A DNA stretch of 64,000 nucleotides from an uncultured Bacteroides sp. (lineage in GTDB: Bacteria > Bacillota > Clostridia > Lachnospirales > Lachnospiraceae), in contig CAMECH010000014.1 in assembly GCA_945913015.1 (NCBI GenBank), positions 1-64,000 of the forward strand, written 5' to 3'. The number at the start of each line of letters is the position of its first letter. The stretch's first letter is position 1. Under the pieces are notes generated by a model. The model saw only the letters and a program-made list of their open reading frames with translations. It made no database searches and had not been told where the DNA came from. Of this stretch, positions 42,396 to 51,053 are shown piece by piece. The position numbers and the translations under genes were made by a program.

Positions 42396-42755
42396 ATGGC
42401 AGAAAAAGATATTGAATGTTGCGATAGTGTAGAAGTTCATGAGGAATTATTGAAAATAGTAAATGACACAATGCCTGAAGAGACAGAGCTGTATGATTTG
42501 GCAGAACTTTTTAAGGTGTTTGGAGATTCTACAAGAATAAGAATTCTGTTTGTGCTTTTTGAGGCTGAGGTATGCGTATGTGACCTTGCACAGGTATTGA
42601 ACATGACACAGTCTGCAATTTCACACCAGCTCAAGATACTGAAGCAGAACAAACTGGTTAAGAGCAGAAGAGACGGAAAATCAATTTTCTATTCACTTGC
42701 CGATGATCATGTGCGCACAATCATAGCTCAGGGACGGGAGCACATAGAGGAATAA
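42396..42755 (+). CDS. ArsR/SmtB-family metal-responsive repressor (CadC/CzrA-like)
   Basis: 119 residues. Winged helix: VFGDSTRIRILFVLFEAEVCVCDLAQVLNMTQSAISHQLKILKQNKLVKSRRDGKSIFYSL. Two known metal sites appear intact. The alpha-3N type has C8-C9 and C60/C62 in EVCVCDL (soft metals such as Cd, Pb). The alpha-5 type has D103, H105, H116 and E119 (Zn). It should leave the ATATGAA operator at 40210-40233 when metal binds and derepress its own operon. Confidence 0.94.
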   Translation: MAEKDIECCDSVEVHEELLKIVNDTMPEETELYDLAELFKVFGDSTRIRILFVLFEAEVCVCDLAQVLNMTQSAISHQLKILKQNKLVKSRRDGKSIFYSLADDHVRTIIAQGREHIEE

Positions 42756-42765
42756 ATAATAAAAA

Positions 42766-42818
42766 TAAAATCCATCACGGAATATTGATTGACTACAATA
42801 ATCTGTGATGGATTTTTT
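42766..42818. terminator. Bidirectional terminator between arsR and capA
   Basis: AAAATCCATCAC pairs with GTGATGGATTTTTT; A-run and T-run flank the stem, so it serves both convergent genes. Confidence 0.9.
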
Positions 42819-42859
42819 ATATCTGTTTTTAATAAGAAATGCAGCCGGACAAAAAGACT

Positions 42860-44155
42860 TTAATTGCCGGATGCTTTAGCAGTAGTTTTAGTTGCAGCCT
42901 GTGTCTGCGATGTTACGCTGTCAGCCTTTGGCATCTGCTGAACCTCTCCGGTCCATAAATCGCCAAATACCTGCTGTGAAAGCTGCTGGCAGAATTCAAG
43001 TGAAAAGTCTGTTCCGTTTTCATCACGTCTTATTGCATTCTGCGCGGCAAGTTCAGAAGTATAATCGGACAGCTTATATGTTGTTATAAGGCCGGGACCG
43101 AAAAGCTTCTGTGTTACAAGAGGAACAACACTGTAACTCTTTACATATGCGCCTGAAGAGTCTTTTACCATTGAAACCTTTGCCATTGCACCAAGCATTC
43201 GCGGTGAGCGGTCCTGATTGGAAACAAAGTTGCCGAGTGAGTAGTAAACAAGCATCTGATGACCGTCTTCGCGTGTCTTTACTTCAACAGGCTCGATTAC
43301 ATGAGGATGTGTACCGATTACAACATCAACACCGAGCTCGAGGAAAAGGCCTGTCCATTTCTTCTGCCATGAGTCAGGGGTATATACATATTCCGTGCCC
43401 CAGTGAGGACATACGATTACAAGGTCGGCAAGCTCTTTTGCCTTTGTTACGTCAGTGCGTATTTTATCTTCATCAAGAAGATTGACAACATATGGGTTGG
43501 CTTGCGGAATAGGAATTCCGTTAGTTCCGTATGTATAATTGAGTATTGCGATTTTGAAGTCGTCTTTCTGATATACATAAATGCTGTTATACTGTTCTTC
43601 ATTTTCATTGATGCCAAGTACTTTGACATTAGGGAAATTAGTTTTCCAATAATTAATACAGTTGTTGACACCCTTAAGACCCTTGTCAATTGTATGGTTT
43701 GTAGCGTGGAGAACAACATTAAAGCCGGCATTGCTGATTGCATCTGCAAGCTCATAAGGACTGTTAAATGTCGGATATCCGCTCAGTCCCAGTTCTGTAC
43801 CGCCAAGAATTGTCTCCTGATTGACAATGGAAATATCTGCTGCTTTTACTTCAGGCAGAATGTTTTTGAAAAGGTGGTCGAAATTGTAGGTCCCGTCGCT
43901 TTGCATACCGCTTTTGTATACGCCCTCGTGAACCAGCATATCGCCAATCATCATAAGGTCGATTTCGGTTTTCTTAGGCGCGGCAGTTGTAGGCTCTGCG
44001 GTTGTCTGCTCTGCTGCCTGAGTGACCTGTGTCTGATTGCCGGCGGTTGCGTTGACTGTTACAGACGTATTGTTATTGCATGCAGTCATAAAAAGAGATG
44101 ACATGACGAGCAAAAGTGCCATTAAACGTGATGCCGTTTTCTTTAATGAGTTCAT
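42860..44155 (-). CDS. CapA-family lipoprotein (PGA_cap metallophosphatase-like)
   Basis: 431 residues. Lipoprotein signal peptide with lipobox FMTAC, so Cys26 would be lipidated. A Thr/Gln/Ala-rich linker (about 27-62) follows. The CapA domain has the metallophosphoesterase-like ligands: GDMLVHE, NQET, NHTIDKG, CPHWGTEY, and GTHPHV...YSLGNF. Family members help make or export poly-gamma-glutamate capsule, but many clostridial homologues lie outside capsule loci, as here. The C-terminal 25 residues are Thr/Gln/Ala-rich. No capBC genes nearby. Confidence 0.9.
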   Translation of the reverse strand: MNSLKKTASRLMALLLVMSSLFMTACNNNTSVTVNATAGNQTQVTQAAEQTTAEPTTAAPKKTEIDLMMIGDMLVHEGVYKSGMQSDGTYNFDHLFKNILPEVKAADISIVNQETILGGTELGLSGYPTFNSPYELADAISNAGFNVVLHATNHTIDKGLKGVNNCINYWKTNFPNVKVLGINENEEQYNSIYVYQKDDFKIAILNYTYGTNGIPIPQANPYVVNLLDEDKIRTDVTKAKELADLVIVCPHWGTEYVYTPDSWQKKWTGLFLELGVDVVIGTHPHVIEPVEVKTREDGHQMLVYYSLGNFVSNQDRSPRMLGAMAKVSMVKDSSGAYVKSYSVVPLVTQKLFGPGLITTYKLSDYTSELAAQNAIRRDENGTDFSLEFCQQLSQQVFGDLWTGEVQQMPKADSVTSQTQAATKTTAKASGN

Positions 44156-44274
44156 TGAAGTATCCTTTCGTATAGAAATATTTGTTAAATAAAAATTATT
44201 ATATAAGGAAATATTTATTTTATCAAGTTTATTTTAGCAGATTATTACTTATAAAAATATATGCTGTTACCAAA

Positions 44275-44303
44275 TAAAAAAACTTATACCATGAGCATAA
44301 GTT
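44275..44303 (-). terminator. Minus-strand terminator-like hairpin upstream of glnA
   Basis: Read on the minus strand: AACTTAT, 9-nt loop, ATAAGTT, then TTTTTTT. It points toward capA, so it would stop antisense transcripts coming from the glnA side, not capA itself. It ends 5 bp before the glnA -35 box. Confidence 0.6.
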
Positions 44304-44307
44304 GCGT

Positions 44308-44336
44308 TTGACATTTACATGGGCGGCTTTTATAAT
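44308..44336 (+). promoter_or_regulatory. Sigma-A promoter of glnA
   Basis: TTGACA (44308-44313), 17-bp spacer, TATAAT (44331-44336): perfect consensus. No GlnR-type TGTNAN7TNACA site was seen over it. Confidence 0.9.
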
Positions 44337-44382
44337 CTAGTACAGTAGATTATGAAACTATTTTTGGGAGGATTTGTGCGCT

Positions 44383-45720
44383 ATGCATAATTATTCTAAG
44401 GAAGACATTTTCAGGATTGTAGAAGAGGAAGATGTAGAGTTTATCCGTCTTCAGTTTACAGACATTTTTGGCGTGCTTAAGAATGTTGCAATTACTTCAA
44501 GTCAGTTGAAGAAAGCGCTTGATAATAAGTGTATGTTTGACGGCTCGGCACTTGAGGGTGTTGTGCGTTTTGAAGAGTCAGACATGTATCTGCATCCTGA
44601 TTTGAATACATTTGAAATATTTCCGTGGAGACCACAGCAGGGAAGAGTCGCAAGGTTCATCTGCGATGTTTACAAGACCGACGGAACTCCGTTTGAGGGT
44701 GATCCAAGATATATATTGAAGAAGACGCTTAAGGAAGCCGAGGAGATGGGGTACACATTTAATGTTGGACCTGAGTGTGAATTTTTCCTCTTCCATACGG
44801 ATGATGACGGACTTCCTACAACTATTACACATGAAAAGGCAGGATATTTTGACCTCGGACCGTCTGACCGTGCTGAAAATGTAAGAAGAGATATGATTCT
44901 TACACTTGAAGATATGGGATTTGAGATTGAATCCTCACATCACGAGACAGCTCCTGCGCAGCATGAGATTGATTTTAAATATGATGAGGCACTTGCGACG
45001 GCTGATAATCTGATGACATTTAAGCTTACAGTCAAGACGATTGCTCAGAGACATGGCCTGCATGCAACATTTATGCCAAAGCCTACGGGCAATTCATGCG
45101 GTTCGGGAATGCATGTAAATATGTCACTTGCCGATAAGGCAACAGGCAGGGATATTTTTGACAGAGAAGACGGAAAGCTTGGCTTAAGCGAGGATGCGTA
45201 TTATTTTATTGCCGGTCTTATGAAGCATATGAAGGCAATTACAGCTATTGCCAATCCGCTTGTTAATTCATATAAGAGAATGGTTCCGGGATTTGAGGCG
45301 CCTCTTTACATTGCATGGTCAGCTACTAACAGAAGCCCGCTTATCCGTATACCGGCTTCAAGAGGACAAAGCACAAGAATCGAGCTTAGAAGTCCGGACC
45401 CTACTGCCAATCCGTATCTTACACTGGCAGTATGCCTTGCCGCAGGCATTGACGGTATAAAGAATAAAATGGCAGCACCATCGGGAATTGACTGCAATAT
45501 ATTTGATATGACAGATGATGAGAGAAAATTTGTCGGTATTGAGAGTCTTCCTGTCGATTTATATGAGGCAATCCAGTGCCTTAAAGATGATAAGTTTATA
45601 ATGAATGTACTTGGCTCACATATTTCAAAGAAATATATCGAGGCTAAGGAGAAGGAGTGGAATTCATACCGCAGACAGGTTACGCAGTGGGAATTGGACG
45701 AATACCTTAATAAATATTAA
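44383..45720 (+). CDS. glnA: Glutamine synthetase, type I
   Basis: 445 residues, the short GSI-alpha form of Firmicutes. Makes glutamine from glutamate, ammonia and ATP. Active-site blocks: [88 protein letters not shown], and [14 protein letters not shown]. The ATG at 44383 lies about 10 nt after GGGAGG; an upstream TTG is too close to that site. The next gene encodes an ANTAR regulator. Confidence 0.97.
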   Translation: MHNYSKEDIFRIVEEEDVEFIRLQFTDIFGVLKNVAITSSQLKKALDNKCMFDGSALEGVVRFEESDMYLHPDLNTFEIFPWRPQQGRVARFICDVYKTDGTPFEGDPRYILKKTLKEAEEMGYTFNVGPECEFFLFHTDDDGLPTTITHEKAGYFDLGPSDRAENVRRDMILTLEDMGFEIESSHHETAPAQHEIDFKYDEALATADNLMTFKLTVKTIAQRHGLHATFMPKPTGNSCGSGMHVNMSLADKATGRDIFDREDGKLGLSEDAYYFIAGLMKHMKAITAIANPLVNSYKRMVPGFEAPLYIAWSATNRSPLIRIPASRGQSTRIELRSPDPTANPYLTLAVCLAAGIDGIKNKMAAPSGIDCNIFDMTDDERKFVGIESLPVDLYEAIQCLKDDKFIMNVLGSHISKKYIEAKEKEWNSYRRQVTQWELDEYLNKY

Positions 45721-45745
45721 TTTATATTAATAAAGAGGCATTTTT

Positions 45746-46291
45746 ATGGCAACGATAGTAGTAGCTTTCCCCAAAATAGAGGACGCAAAAGCAATAAAAG
45801 GTCTTCTTGTCCGCAATGGATATAATGTGGCACCACCGTGTACAACAGGGGCGCAGGCAATTAATATTGCGGACGGTCTGTCGGACGGAATTATTATTTG
45901 CGGATATAAGCTGAGTGATATGCTTTACACGGAACTCTATGATTATAAACCAAAGAGTTTTCAGCTTCTTCTGGTGGCTTCAAAGAGTCTTTGGAGTGAT
46001 TGTACATATAATGATATTGTCTGTGCGGCAATGCCGATTAAAGTAAATGATTTGCTGAACACGCTGCAGATGATGCAGCAGTCCCAGATCAGACAGAGAC
46101 GAAGACAGAGAACCCAGCCGCGTCAAAGGACGGAAGAAGAGATAAAGATTATAGAACAGGCAAAAATTCTTCTGATGGAGAAAAATAATCTTACCGAGCC
46201 TGAGGCTCACAGGTACATACAGAAGTGCAGCATGGACAGCGGTAACAGTTTTGTGGAGTCTGCACAGATGGTTATAGGCATATACTCATAA
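45746..46291 (+). CDS. ANTAR-domain response regulator
   Basis: 181 residues. The N-terminal ~110 residues have a receiver-like fold (IVVAFPKIEDAKAIKGLLVRNGY... DGIIICGYKLSD), but the acceptor position reads ICGY and not Asp, so it is a pseudo-receiver. An Arg/Gln-rich linker (RQRRRQRTQPRQRTEEE) leads to an ANTAR domain (EIKIIEQAKILLMEKNNLTEPEAHRYIQKCSMDSGNSFVESAQMVI), which binds paired RNA hairpins and prevents termination. ANTAR genes often follow glnA in clostridia and control nitrogen genes. The glnA leader here is short and shows no ANTAR hairpin pair, so its target lies elsewhere. Confidence 0.88.
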   Translation: MATIVVAFPKIEDAKAIKGLLVRNGYNVAPPCTTGAQAINIADGLSDGIIICGYKLSDMLYTELYDYKPKSFQLLLVASKSLWSDCTYNDIVCAAMPIKVNDLLNTLQMMQQSQIRQRRRQRTQPRQRTEEEIKIIEQAKILLMEKNNLTEPEAHRYIQKCSMDSGNSFVESAQMVIGIYS

Positions 46292-46307
46292 TATAATATC
46301 GAATTGT

Positions 46308-46322
46308 GCCGTTAATCACGGC
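46308..46322 (+). promoter_or_regulatory. Small hairpin before the dapF ribosome site
   Basis: GCCGT-TAATC-ACGGC (plus a flanking T-A pair) ends 3 nt before the ATGGGGGT Shine-Dalgarno region. No T-run follows, so it is not a terminator. Another case of a stem set directly against the ribosome site. Confidence 0.4.
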
Positions 46323-46340
46323 AGATGGGGGTAATTCATC

Positions 46341-47240
46341 ATGAAATTTACAAAGATGCAGGGTGCCGGTAATGATTATGTATATGTTGACTGCACGAAA
46401 GAGCCGCTTGCAAATGCAGGTGAAGTTGCAAGATTTGTAAGCGACAGACATTTTGGCATAGGCTCTGACGGGCTGATTCTGATTAAGCCATCTGACAAAG
46501 CAGACTTTTTTATGGAAATGTATAATTCGGATGGCTCACGTGCGCAGATGTGCGGCAACGGAATCAGATGTGTTGCAAAATATGTGTATGATTACGGTCT
46601 GACAACAAAGAAAAATATTGCAATAGACACGCTTGCAGGAGTAAAATACATTGAGCTTAATGTTGACGAAAACTCCGGTAAGGCAGTAAGTGCAAGAGTT
46701 AATATGGGAAGTCCTGTTTTAGAAGCTGCACAGATTCCGGTCAGAATCGGAGGAGAAGATATTAAGGGAATACTTGATACAACAATTAAAAATGCAGTGG
46801 TAAACAGGCCGCTTAATGTATCAGGCAATGAATACAACGTCACATGTGTCTCAATGGGCAATCCGCATTGTGTTGTATTTACGGAAGATGATTTTGATAT
46901 GAAAGCATTTAAGATAGAGCAGATTGCTCCCGCTTTTGAAAATCATGAGCAGTTTCCTGAGAGAATAAATACTGAATTTATTAAAGTTATTGACAGGAAG
47001 AATCTTGAGATGCGTGTGTGGGAGCGCGGTGCAGGCGAGACATTTGCCTGCGGAACCGGAGCGTGCGCAAGCCTTGTGGCAGCAGTGCTTAACGGACTGG
47101 CTGACGATAAGGCGACACTTCATCTGCTCGGCGGTGACCTTGAGATTGAATGGAACCGCAAGGAAAATCTCGTATTCATGGAAGGACCGGCAGTTACGGT
47201 CTTTGAAGGTGAGATTGACATATCGGGTGTGAAGCCGTAA
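46341..47240 (+). CDS. dapF: Diaminopimelate epimerase
   Basis: 299 residues. Converts LL- to meso-diaminopimelate with two cysteines: Cys71 in QMCGNGIRC and Cys237 in FACGTGACAS. Other landmarks: KMQGAGNDYVYVD, GIGSDGLILI, MGNPHCVVF, ERGAGET. First of the dapF-dapL pair, 54 nt apart. Together with DapA and DapB (7.5-9.1 kb) it forms the short diaminopimelate aminotransferase route. Confidence 0.97.
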   Translation: MKFTKMQGAGNDYVYVDCTKEPLANAGEVARFVSDRHFGIGSDGLILIKPSDKADFFMEMYNSDGSRAQMCGNGIRCVAKYVYDYGLTTKKNIAIDTLAGVKYIELNVDENSGKAVSARVNMGSPVLEAAQIPVRIGGEDIKGILDTTIKNAVVNRPLNVSGNEYNVTCVSMGNPHCVVFTEDDFDMKAFKIEQIAPAFENHEQFPERINTEFIKVIDRKNLEMRVWERGAGETFACGTGACASLVAAVLNGLADDKATLHLLGGDLEIEWNRKENLVFMEGPAVTVFEGEIDISGVKP

Positions 47241-47294
47241 CCATTATAATGGCTTCAAAAATATTTTTATAAATTACTTGGAGGTAAAAGAAAA

Positions 47295-48509
47295 ATGTTT
47301 AAAATTAACGACAATTATCTGAAACTGCCGGGAAGCTATCTGTTCTCGACAATCGGAAAGAAGGTTGCGGCATACCAGAGCGCCAATCCTGATAAGAGCA
47401 TAATCCGTCTCGGAATCGGTGATGTTACACTTCCACTGGCACCTGTTGTAATTGACTCACTGCACAAGGCAGTTGATGAGATGGGCAAGGCTGAGACATT
47501 TAAGGGATATGCACCTGATTTGGGATATGAATTCCTTCGGTCTACAATTGCAGAGAATGATTATAAGAAGCGCGGAGCTGACATCAGTGCAGATGAGATA
47601 TTTGTAAGTGATGGAGCAAAGAGTGATTCAGGTAATATCGGAGACATTTTCTCTGTTGACAATAAGATTGCTGTATGTGACCCTGTATATCCGGTATATG
47701 TTGACACTAACGCCATGTCAGGAAGAACAGGTGATTATATTGAGAGCGCACAGAAGTGGAGTAATGTAATTTACATGCCATGTACGGCTGAGACAAACTT
47801 TGCACCTGAGCTTCCAAAGGAGACACCTGACATAATTTATCTGTGTTTCCCTAACAATCCTACAGGCTCAACAATCACAAAGGATGAGCTTCAGAAATGG
47901 GTTGACTATGCTAATAAGGTGGGAGCTGTAATTATATATGATGCAGCATATGAGGCGTATGTTTCAGAGCCTGATGTACCACACACAATATATGAGTGCG
48001 AAGGCGCAAGAACATGTGCAATTGAGCTTCGCAGTTTCTCAAAGAACGCAGGCTTTACAGGTCTCAGACTTGGATTTACTGTAATTCCGAAGGATCTGAA
48101 GAGCGGCGATGTCACACTTCACAGCCTCTGGGCAAGAAGACACGGCACAAAGTTCAACGGTGCACCTTATATTGTGCAGAGAGCGGGTGAAGCCGTATAT
48201 TCTGAAGAAGGACGCAAGCAGACAGGCGAGCAGATTGCTTACTACATGAATAATGCAAAGGTAATACGTGAAGGGCTTGCATCAGCAGGCTACACTGTAT
48301 CAGGCGGTGTCAATGCACCATATATCTGGCTTAAGACACCGGACAAGATGACATCATGGGAGTTCTTTGATTACCTGCTTGAGAATGCCAACGTAGTCGG
48401 AACACCTGGTTCAGGCTTTGGACCAAGTGGTGAGGGATACTTCAGACTGACTGCATTTGGTTCATACGAGAACACAGTTAAGGCTATCGACAGAATAAAG
48501 GCACTGTAA
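47295..48509 (+). CDS. dapL: LL-diaminopimelate aminotransferase
   Basis: 404 residues. Converts tetrahydrodipicolinate directly to LL-diaminopimelate using glutamate, so the succinylase or acetylase steps are not needed. Fold-I aminotransferase marks: [57 protein letters not shown] Lys250 in [15 protein letters not shown], and [10 protein letters not shown]. The DapL-typical N-terminus ([21 protein letters not shown]) is present. GGAGG before ATG. Not under a visible riboswitch. Confidence 0.97.
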   Translation: MFKINDNYLKLPGSYLFSTIGKKVAAYQSANPDKSIIRLGIGDVTLPLAPVVIDSLHKAVDEMGKAETFKGYAPDLGYEFLRSTIAENDYKKRGADISADEIFVSDGAKSDSGNIGDIFSVDNKIAVCDPVYPVYVDTNAMSGRTGDYIESAQKWSNVIYMPCTAETNFAPELPKETPDIIYLCFPNNPTGSTITKDELQKWVDYANKVGAVIIYDAAYEAYVSEPDVPHTIYECEGARTCAIELRSFSKNAGFTGLRLGFTVIPKDLKSGDVTLHSLWARRHGTKFNGAPYIVQRAGEAVYSEEGRKQTGEQIAYYMNNAKVIREGLASAGYTVSGGVNAPYIWLKTPDKMTSWEFFDYLLENANVVGTPGSGFGPSGEGYFRLTAFGSYENTVKAIDRIKAL

Positions 48510-48572
48510 GACAGATATAGAACTGCGACATAGTTAATACACTGCGACAGAATAAATAAAAAGATTTTGATG

Positions 48573-48602
48573 AACGGTTACACAGTCTGTGTGACCGTTT
48601 TT
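48573..48602 (+). terminator. Intrinsic terminator of dapF-dapL
   Basis: AACGGT-T-ACAC / GTGT-G-ACCGTTTTT with a five-base loop. Confidence 0.85.
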
Positions 48603-48614
48603 CATTTGGTGCGC

Positions 48615-48833
48615 CTAGCGGCGTACATTTCCCTCTTTTCTTCTGCGGGCTCCGAGGACACCGCCTATTTTCCCGGCTTCTTTGGCGCTAAGCTGCTTCC
48701 ATCCGTAGTCTGCAACTTTGTCAAGGAGTCCGAGCTCATCGGCAATTTCATATTTGACAGTGTCTTGGGGCTCACATTCTATGATATGCCCCTTGATTTC
48801 AAATTTTATGAGGTCTTTTTTCTTTCCCGGCAT
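48615..48833 (-). CDS. Alpha/beta-type small acid-soluble spore protein-like
   Basis: 72 residues. The core KYEIADELGLLDKVADYGWKQLSAKEAGKIGGVLGARRR follows the SASP pattern (YEIAxELG, a Gly, then a GKIGG near the C-terminus). The N-terminal part (KKKDLIKFEIKGHIIECEPQDTV) is unlike classical SspA/B. SASPs coat spore DNA; in Lachnospiraceae similar genes also occur in strains not known to sporulate. GGGGG lies about 10 nt before the ATG, at the end of a long structured leader. Confidence 0.72.
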   Translation of the reverse strand: MPGKKKDLIKFEIKGHIIECEPQDTVKYEIADELGLLDKVADYGWKQLSAKEAGKIGGVLGARRRKEGNVRR

Positions 48834-48990
48834 TTTTTATACCCCCATTCCGCAGACGCTTTAGCGTCGGAGGAACCGCGAGCCAAATATCAGATTTGGC
48901 TCTGCGATAATGGCTTGTTTGTGGCGCCTGCGGCACAAACAGCCGTGTGAAAAATTAGCGCATCGGCGTAATTTTTCACACTAACCTCCT
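48834..48990 (-). promoter_or_regulatory. Four-hairpin structured leader of the spore-protein-like gene
   Basis: Four separate stems lie in a row (plus coordinates): 48945-48981 (GTGTGAAAAATTA with its perfect complement, 13 bp), 48912-48944 (GGCT-GTTTGTG/CACAAAC-AGCC with a GC-rich loop), 48880-48902 (GAGCCAAAT/ATTTGGCTC, 9 bp) and 48855-48868 (GACGC-TAAA-GCGTC on the minus strand). The last is followed by TGCGGAATGGGGG, the ribosome site. The final hairpin matches those at 4378 and 18600. No protein fits the ~155 nt. Either a structured RNA element or a dispersed repeat. Confidence 0.7.
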
Positions 48991-49048
48991 ATTCCAACAG
49001 AATTAAAACATCTGATTATTATATTTCCCAAAATGGGTGAAAATATAA

Positions 49049-49077
49049 TTGAAAATTCCATATTTAGCAAGTATAAT
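49049..49077 (+). promoter_or_regulatory. Promoter of prfC
   Basis: TTGAAA (49049-49054), 17-bp spacer, TATAAT (49072-49077). Confidence 0.8.
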
Positions 49078-49165
49078 ATTATGCGGTGTTTTAAAATCAG
49101 ACCTGTAAATAGTAATTAACATAAATGTATGTGACCTGTGTCTGAAAATTTAGGAGGATTAAACT

Positions 49166-50758
49166 GTGGCAGATTTAACGAACGAGATTACAAAAAGGAG
49201 AACGTTTGCGATAATATCCCACCCGGATGCCGGAAAGACTACGCTGACAGAAAAGTTTCTGCTTTATGGTGGTGCGATTAATCTTGCAGGCTCGGTTAAA
49301 GGTAAAAAGACTGCAAAGCACGCTGTGTCGGACTGGATGGAGATAGAGAAGCAGAGAGGTATCTCTGTTACGTCATCAGTGCTTCAGTTCAATTATGACG
49401 GATATTGTATAAATATTCTTGATACACCGGGACATGAGGATTTCTCAGAGGATACTTATCGTACGCTTATGGCAGCAGATTCGGCGGTCATGGTAATTGA
49501 TGCTTCAAAGGGTGTTGAGAAGCAGACAATTAAGCTGTTTAAGGTTTGTGTTCTTCGCCATATACCGATTTTTACATTTATTAATAAAATGGACCGTGAA
49601 GCAAATGATCCGTTTGAACTTCTTGATGATATTGAAAATGTACTTGGAATCCGTACATGTCCTATGAACTGGCCGATTGGTTCAGGCAAGGAGTTCAAGG
49701 GAGTGTATGACCGCAACGAGAAGGAGGTTTCGCTCTTTACAGCGGCAATGAACGGACAGAAGGAAGTTGCGACCAAAAAGCTTGGCATAGATAATCAAGA
49801 ACTTGAAGGTGCACTTGATACGCATTTTTATGAGAAACTTAAGGAGGATATTGAACTCCTTGACGGAGCAAGCTCAGAATTCAGTCTTGATGAGATACAG
49901 GCCGGAAACCTCACTCCTGTGTTTTTTGGCTCTGCACTTACTAACTTCGGAGTTGAGAATTTCCTTCAGCATTTCCTTAAGATGACGACATCTCCGCTTG
50001 CAAGACATTCGTCAATAGGCGAGATTGACCCATTTTCAAAGGATTTCTCGGCATTTGTATTTAAGATTCAGGCAAATATGAATAAAATGCACCGCGACAG
50101 AATAGCATTTATGAGAATATGCTCAGGCAAGTTTGAGGCGGGCATGGAGGTTATGCATATTCAGGGCGGCAAGAAAATAAAGCTTGCGCAGCCGCAGCAA
50201 ATGATGGCCCAGGAACGTCACATTGTTGATGAAGCATATGCAGGCGATATAATCGGTGTGTTTGACCCGGGAATTTTCTCAATCGGTGATACACTGACAA
50301 CATCTAACGAAAAATTTACATTTGACGGTATTCCAACATTTGCACCGGAACATTTTGCAAGAGTGCGTCAGCTTGATACAATGAAGAGAAAGCAGTTTGT
50401 TAAGGGTATTACTCAGATTGCGCAGGAGGGTGCGATTCAGATTTTCCAGGAGTTTAATACCGGAATGGAGGAAATTATCGTCGGAGTTGTAGGTGTACTG
50501 CAGTTTGACGTGCTTAAGTTCCGTCTGGAAAATGAGTACAACGTTGATATACGTCTTGAGCCGCTGCCATACGAACACATCCGCTGGATTGAAAATCCGG
50601 AGGAAGTAGACGTAAGCAGACTTACGGGAACCTCGGACATGAAGAAAATAAAAGACCTCAAGGACAATCCGCTTCTGCTGTTTGTGAATAGCTGGAGCGT
50701 AGGAATGGTCCTTGAGCGAAATGAAGGATTAAAGCTTTCGGAATTTGGGAAGAATTAG
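49166..50758 (+). CDS. prfC: Peptide chain release factor 3
   Basis: 530 residues from a GTG start after TTAGGAGG. GTPase that removes RF1/RF2 from the ribosome after peptide release. G motifs: SHPDAGKTT, KQRGISVTSS, DTPGHEDFSEDT, NKMDRE. The RF3-specific insert and C-terminal half (MMAQERHIVDEAYAGDIIGVFDPGIFSIGDT; VVGVLQFDVLKFRLENEYNV) separate it from EF-G. Its stop codon overlaps the 3' end of the convergent DUF4250 gene. Confidence 0.97.
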   Translation: MADLTNEITKRRTFAIISHPDAGKTTLTEKFLLYGGAINLAGSVKGKKTAKHAVSDWMEIEKQRGISVTSSVLQFNYDGYCINILDTPGHEDFSEDTYRTLMAADSAVMVIDASKGVEKQTIKLFKVCVLRHIPIFTFINKMDREANDPFELLDDIENVLGIRTCPMNWPIGSGKEFKGVYDRNEKEVSLFTAAMNGQKEVATKKLGIDNQELEGALDTHFYEKLKEDIELLDGASSEFSLDEIQAGNLTPVFFGSALTNFGVENFLQHFLKMTTSPLARHSSIGEIDPFSKDFSAFVFKIQANMNKMHRDRIAFMRICSGKFEAGMEVMHIQGGKKIKLAQPQQMMAQERHIVDEAYAGDIIGVFDPGIFSIGDTLTTSNEKFTFDGIPTFAPEHFARVRQLDTMKRKQFVKGITQIAQEGAIQIFQEFNTGMEEIIVGVVGVLQFDVLKFRLENEYNVDIRLEPLPYEHIRWIENPEEVDVSRLTGTSDMKKIKDLKDNPLLLFVNSWSVGMVLERNEGLKLSEFGKN

Positions 50759-50931
50759 ATAAACTGGTTAGAAGCTTCGTTGTATTCGTAGTCGATTGAA
50801 GCTAATTTATCAATAATTAAATTTTTATCAATCAAATTAGCCTTGCAGAATTCTGTGAGGCTTTTGTAGTTGTCACGAAGCTGCATATTCATAAAACTCA
50901 GAAGCATAACGGGATCATTAGGTATTGACAT
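50755..50931 (-). CDS. DUF4250 family small protein
   Basis: 58 residues from the ATG after AAGGAG; a longer frame to 50973 has no ribosome site. The sequence MSIPNDPVMLLSFMNMQLRDNYKSLTEFC...DKLASIDYEYNEASNQF has the NDPxMLLSxxNxxLRD start and tyrosine-rich end of DUF4250, a short helical protein common in Firmicutes and Fusobacteria with no known role. It converges on prfC and overlaps it by 4 nt. Confidence 0.85.
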   Translation of the reverse strand: MSIPNDPVMLLSFMNMQLRDNYKSLTEFCKANLIDKNLIIDKLASIDYEYNEASNQFI

Positions 50932-51053
50932 TGACAAACTCCTTTTATTTATAGTCTTTTCACTTTTTACCACATTTACAAGGAAAAGTAAAGTGTGATA
51001 TTATTTATTACGATATCAGTATGCGCAGGAAACGGCGCGGAAATGAGGGAAAT

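Noticed and set aside
43403-44101. 232-codon plus-strand ORF opposite capA
   Set aside because: Cys/Val/Ile-rich shadow of the lipoprotein gene, which has clear motifs and a lipobox.
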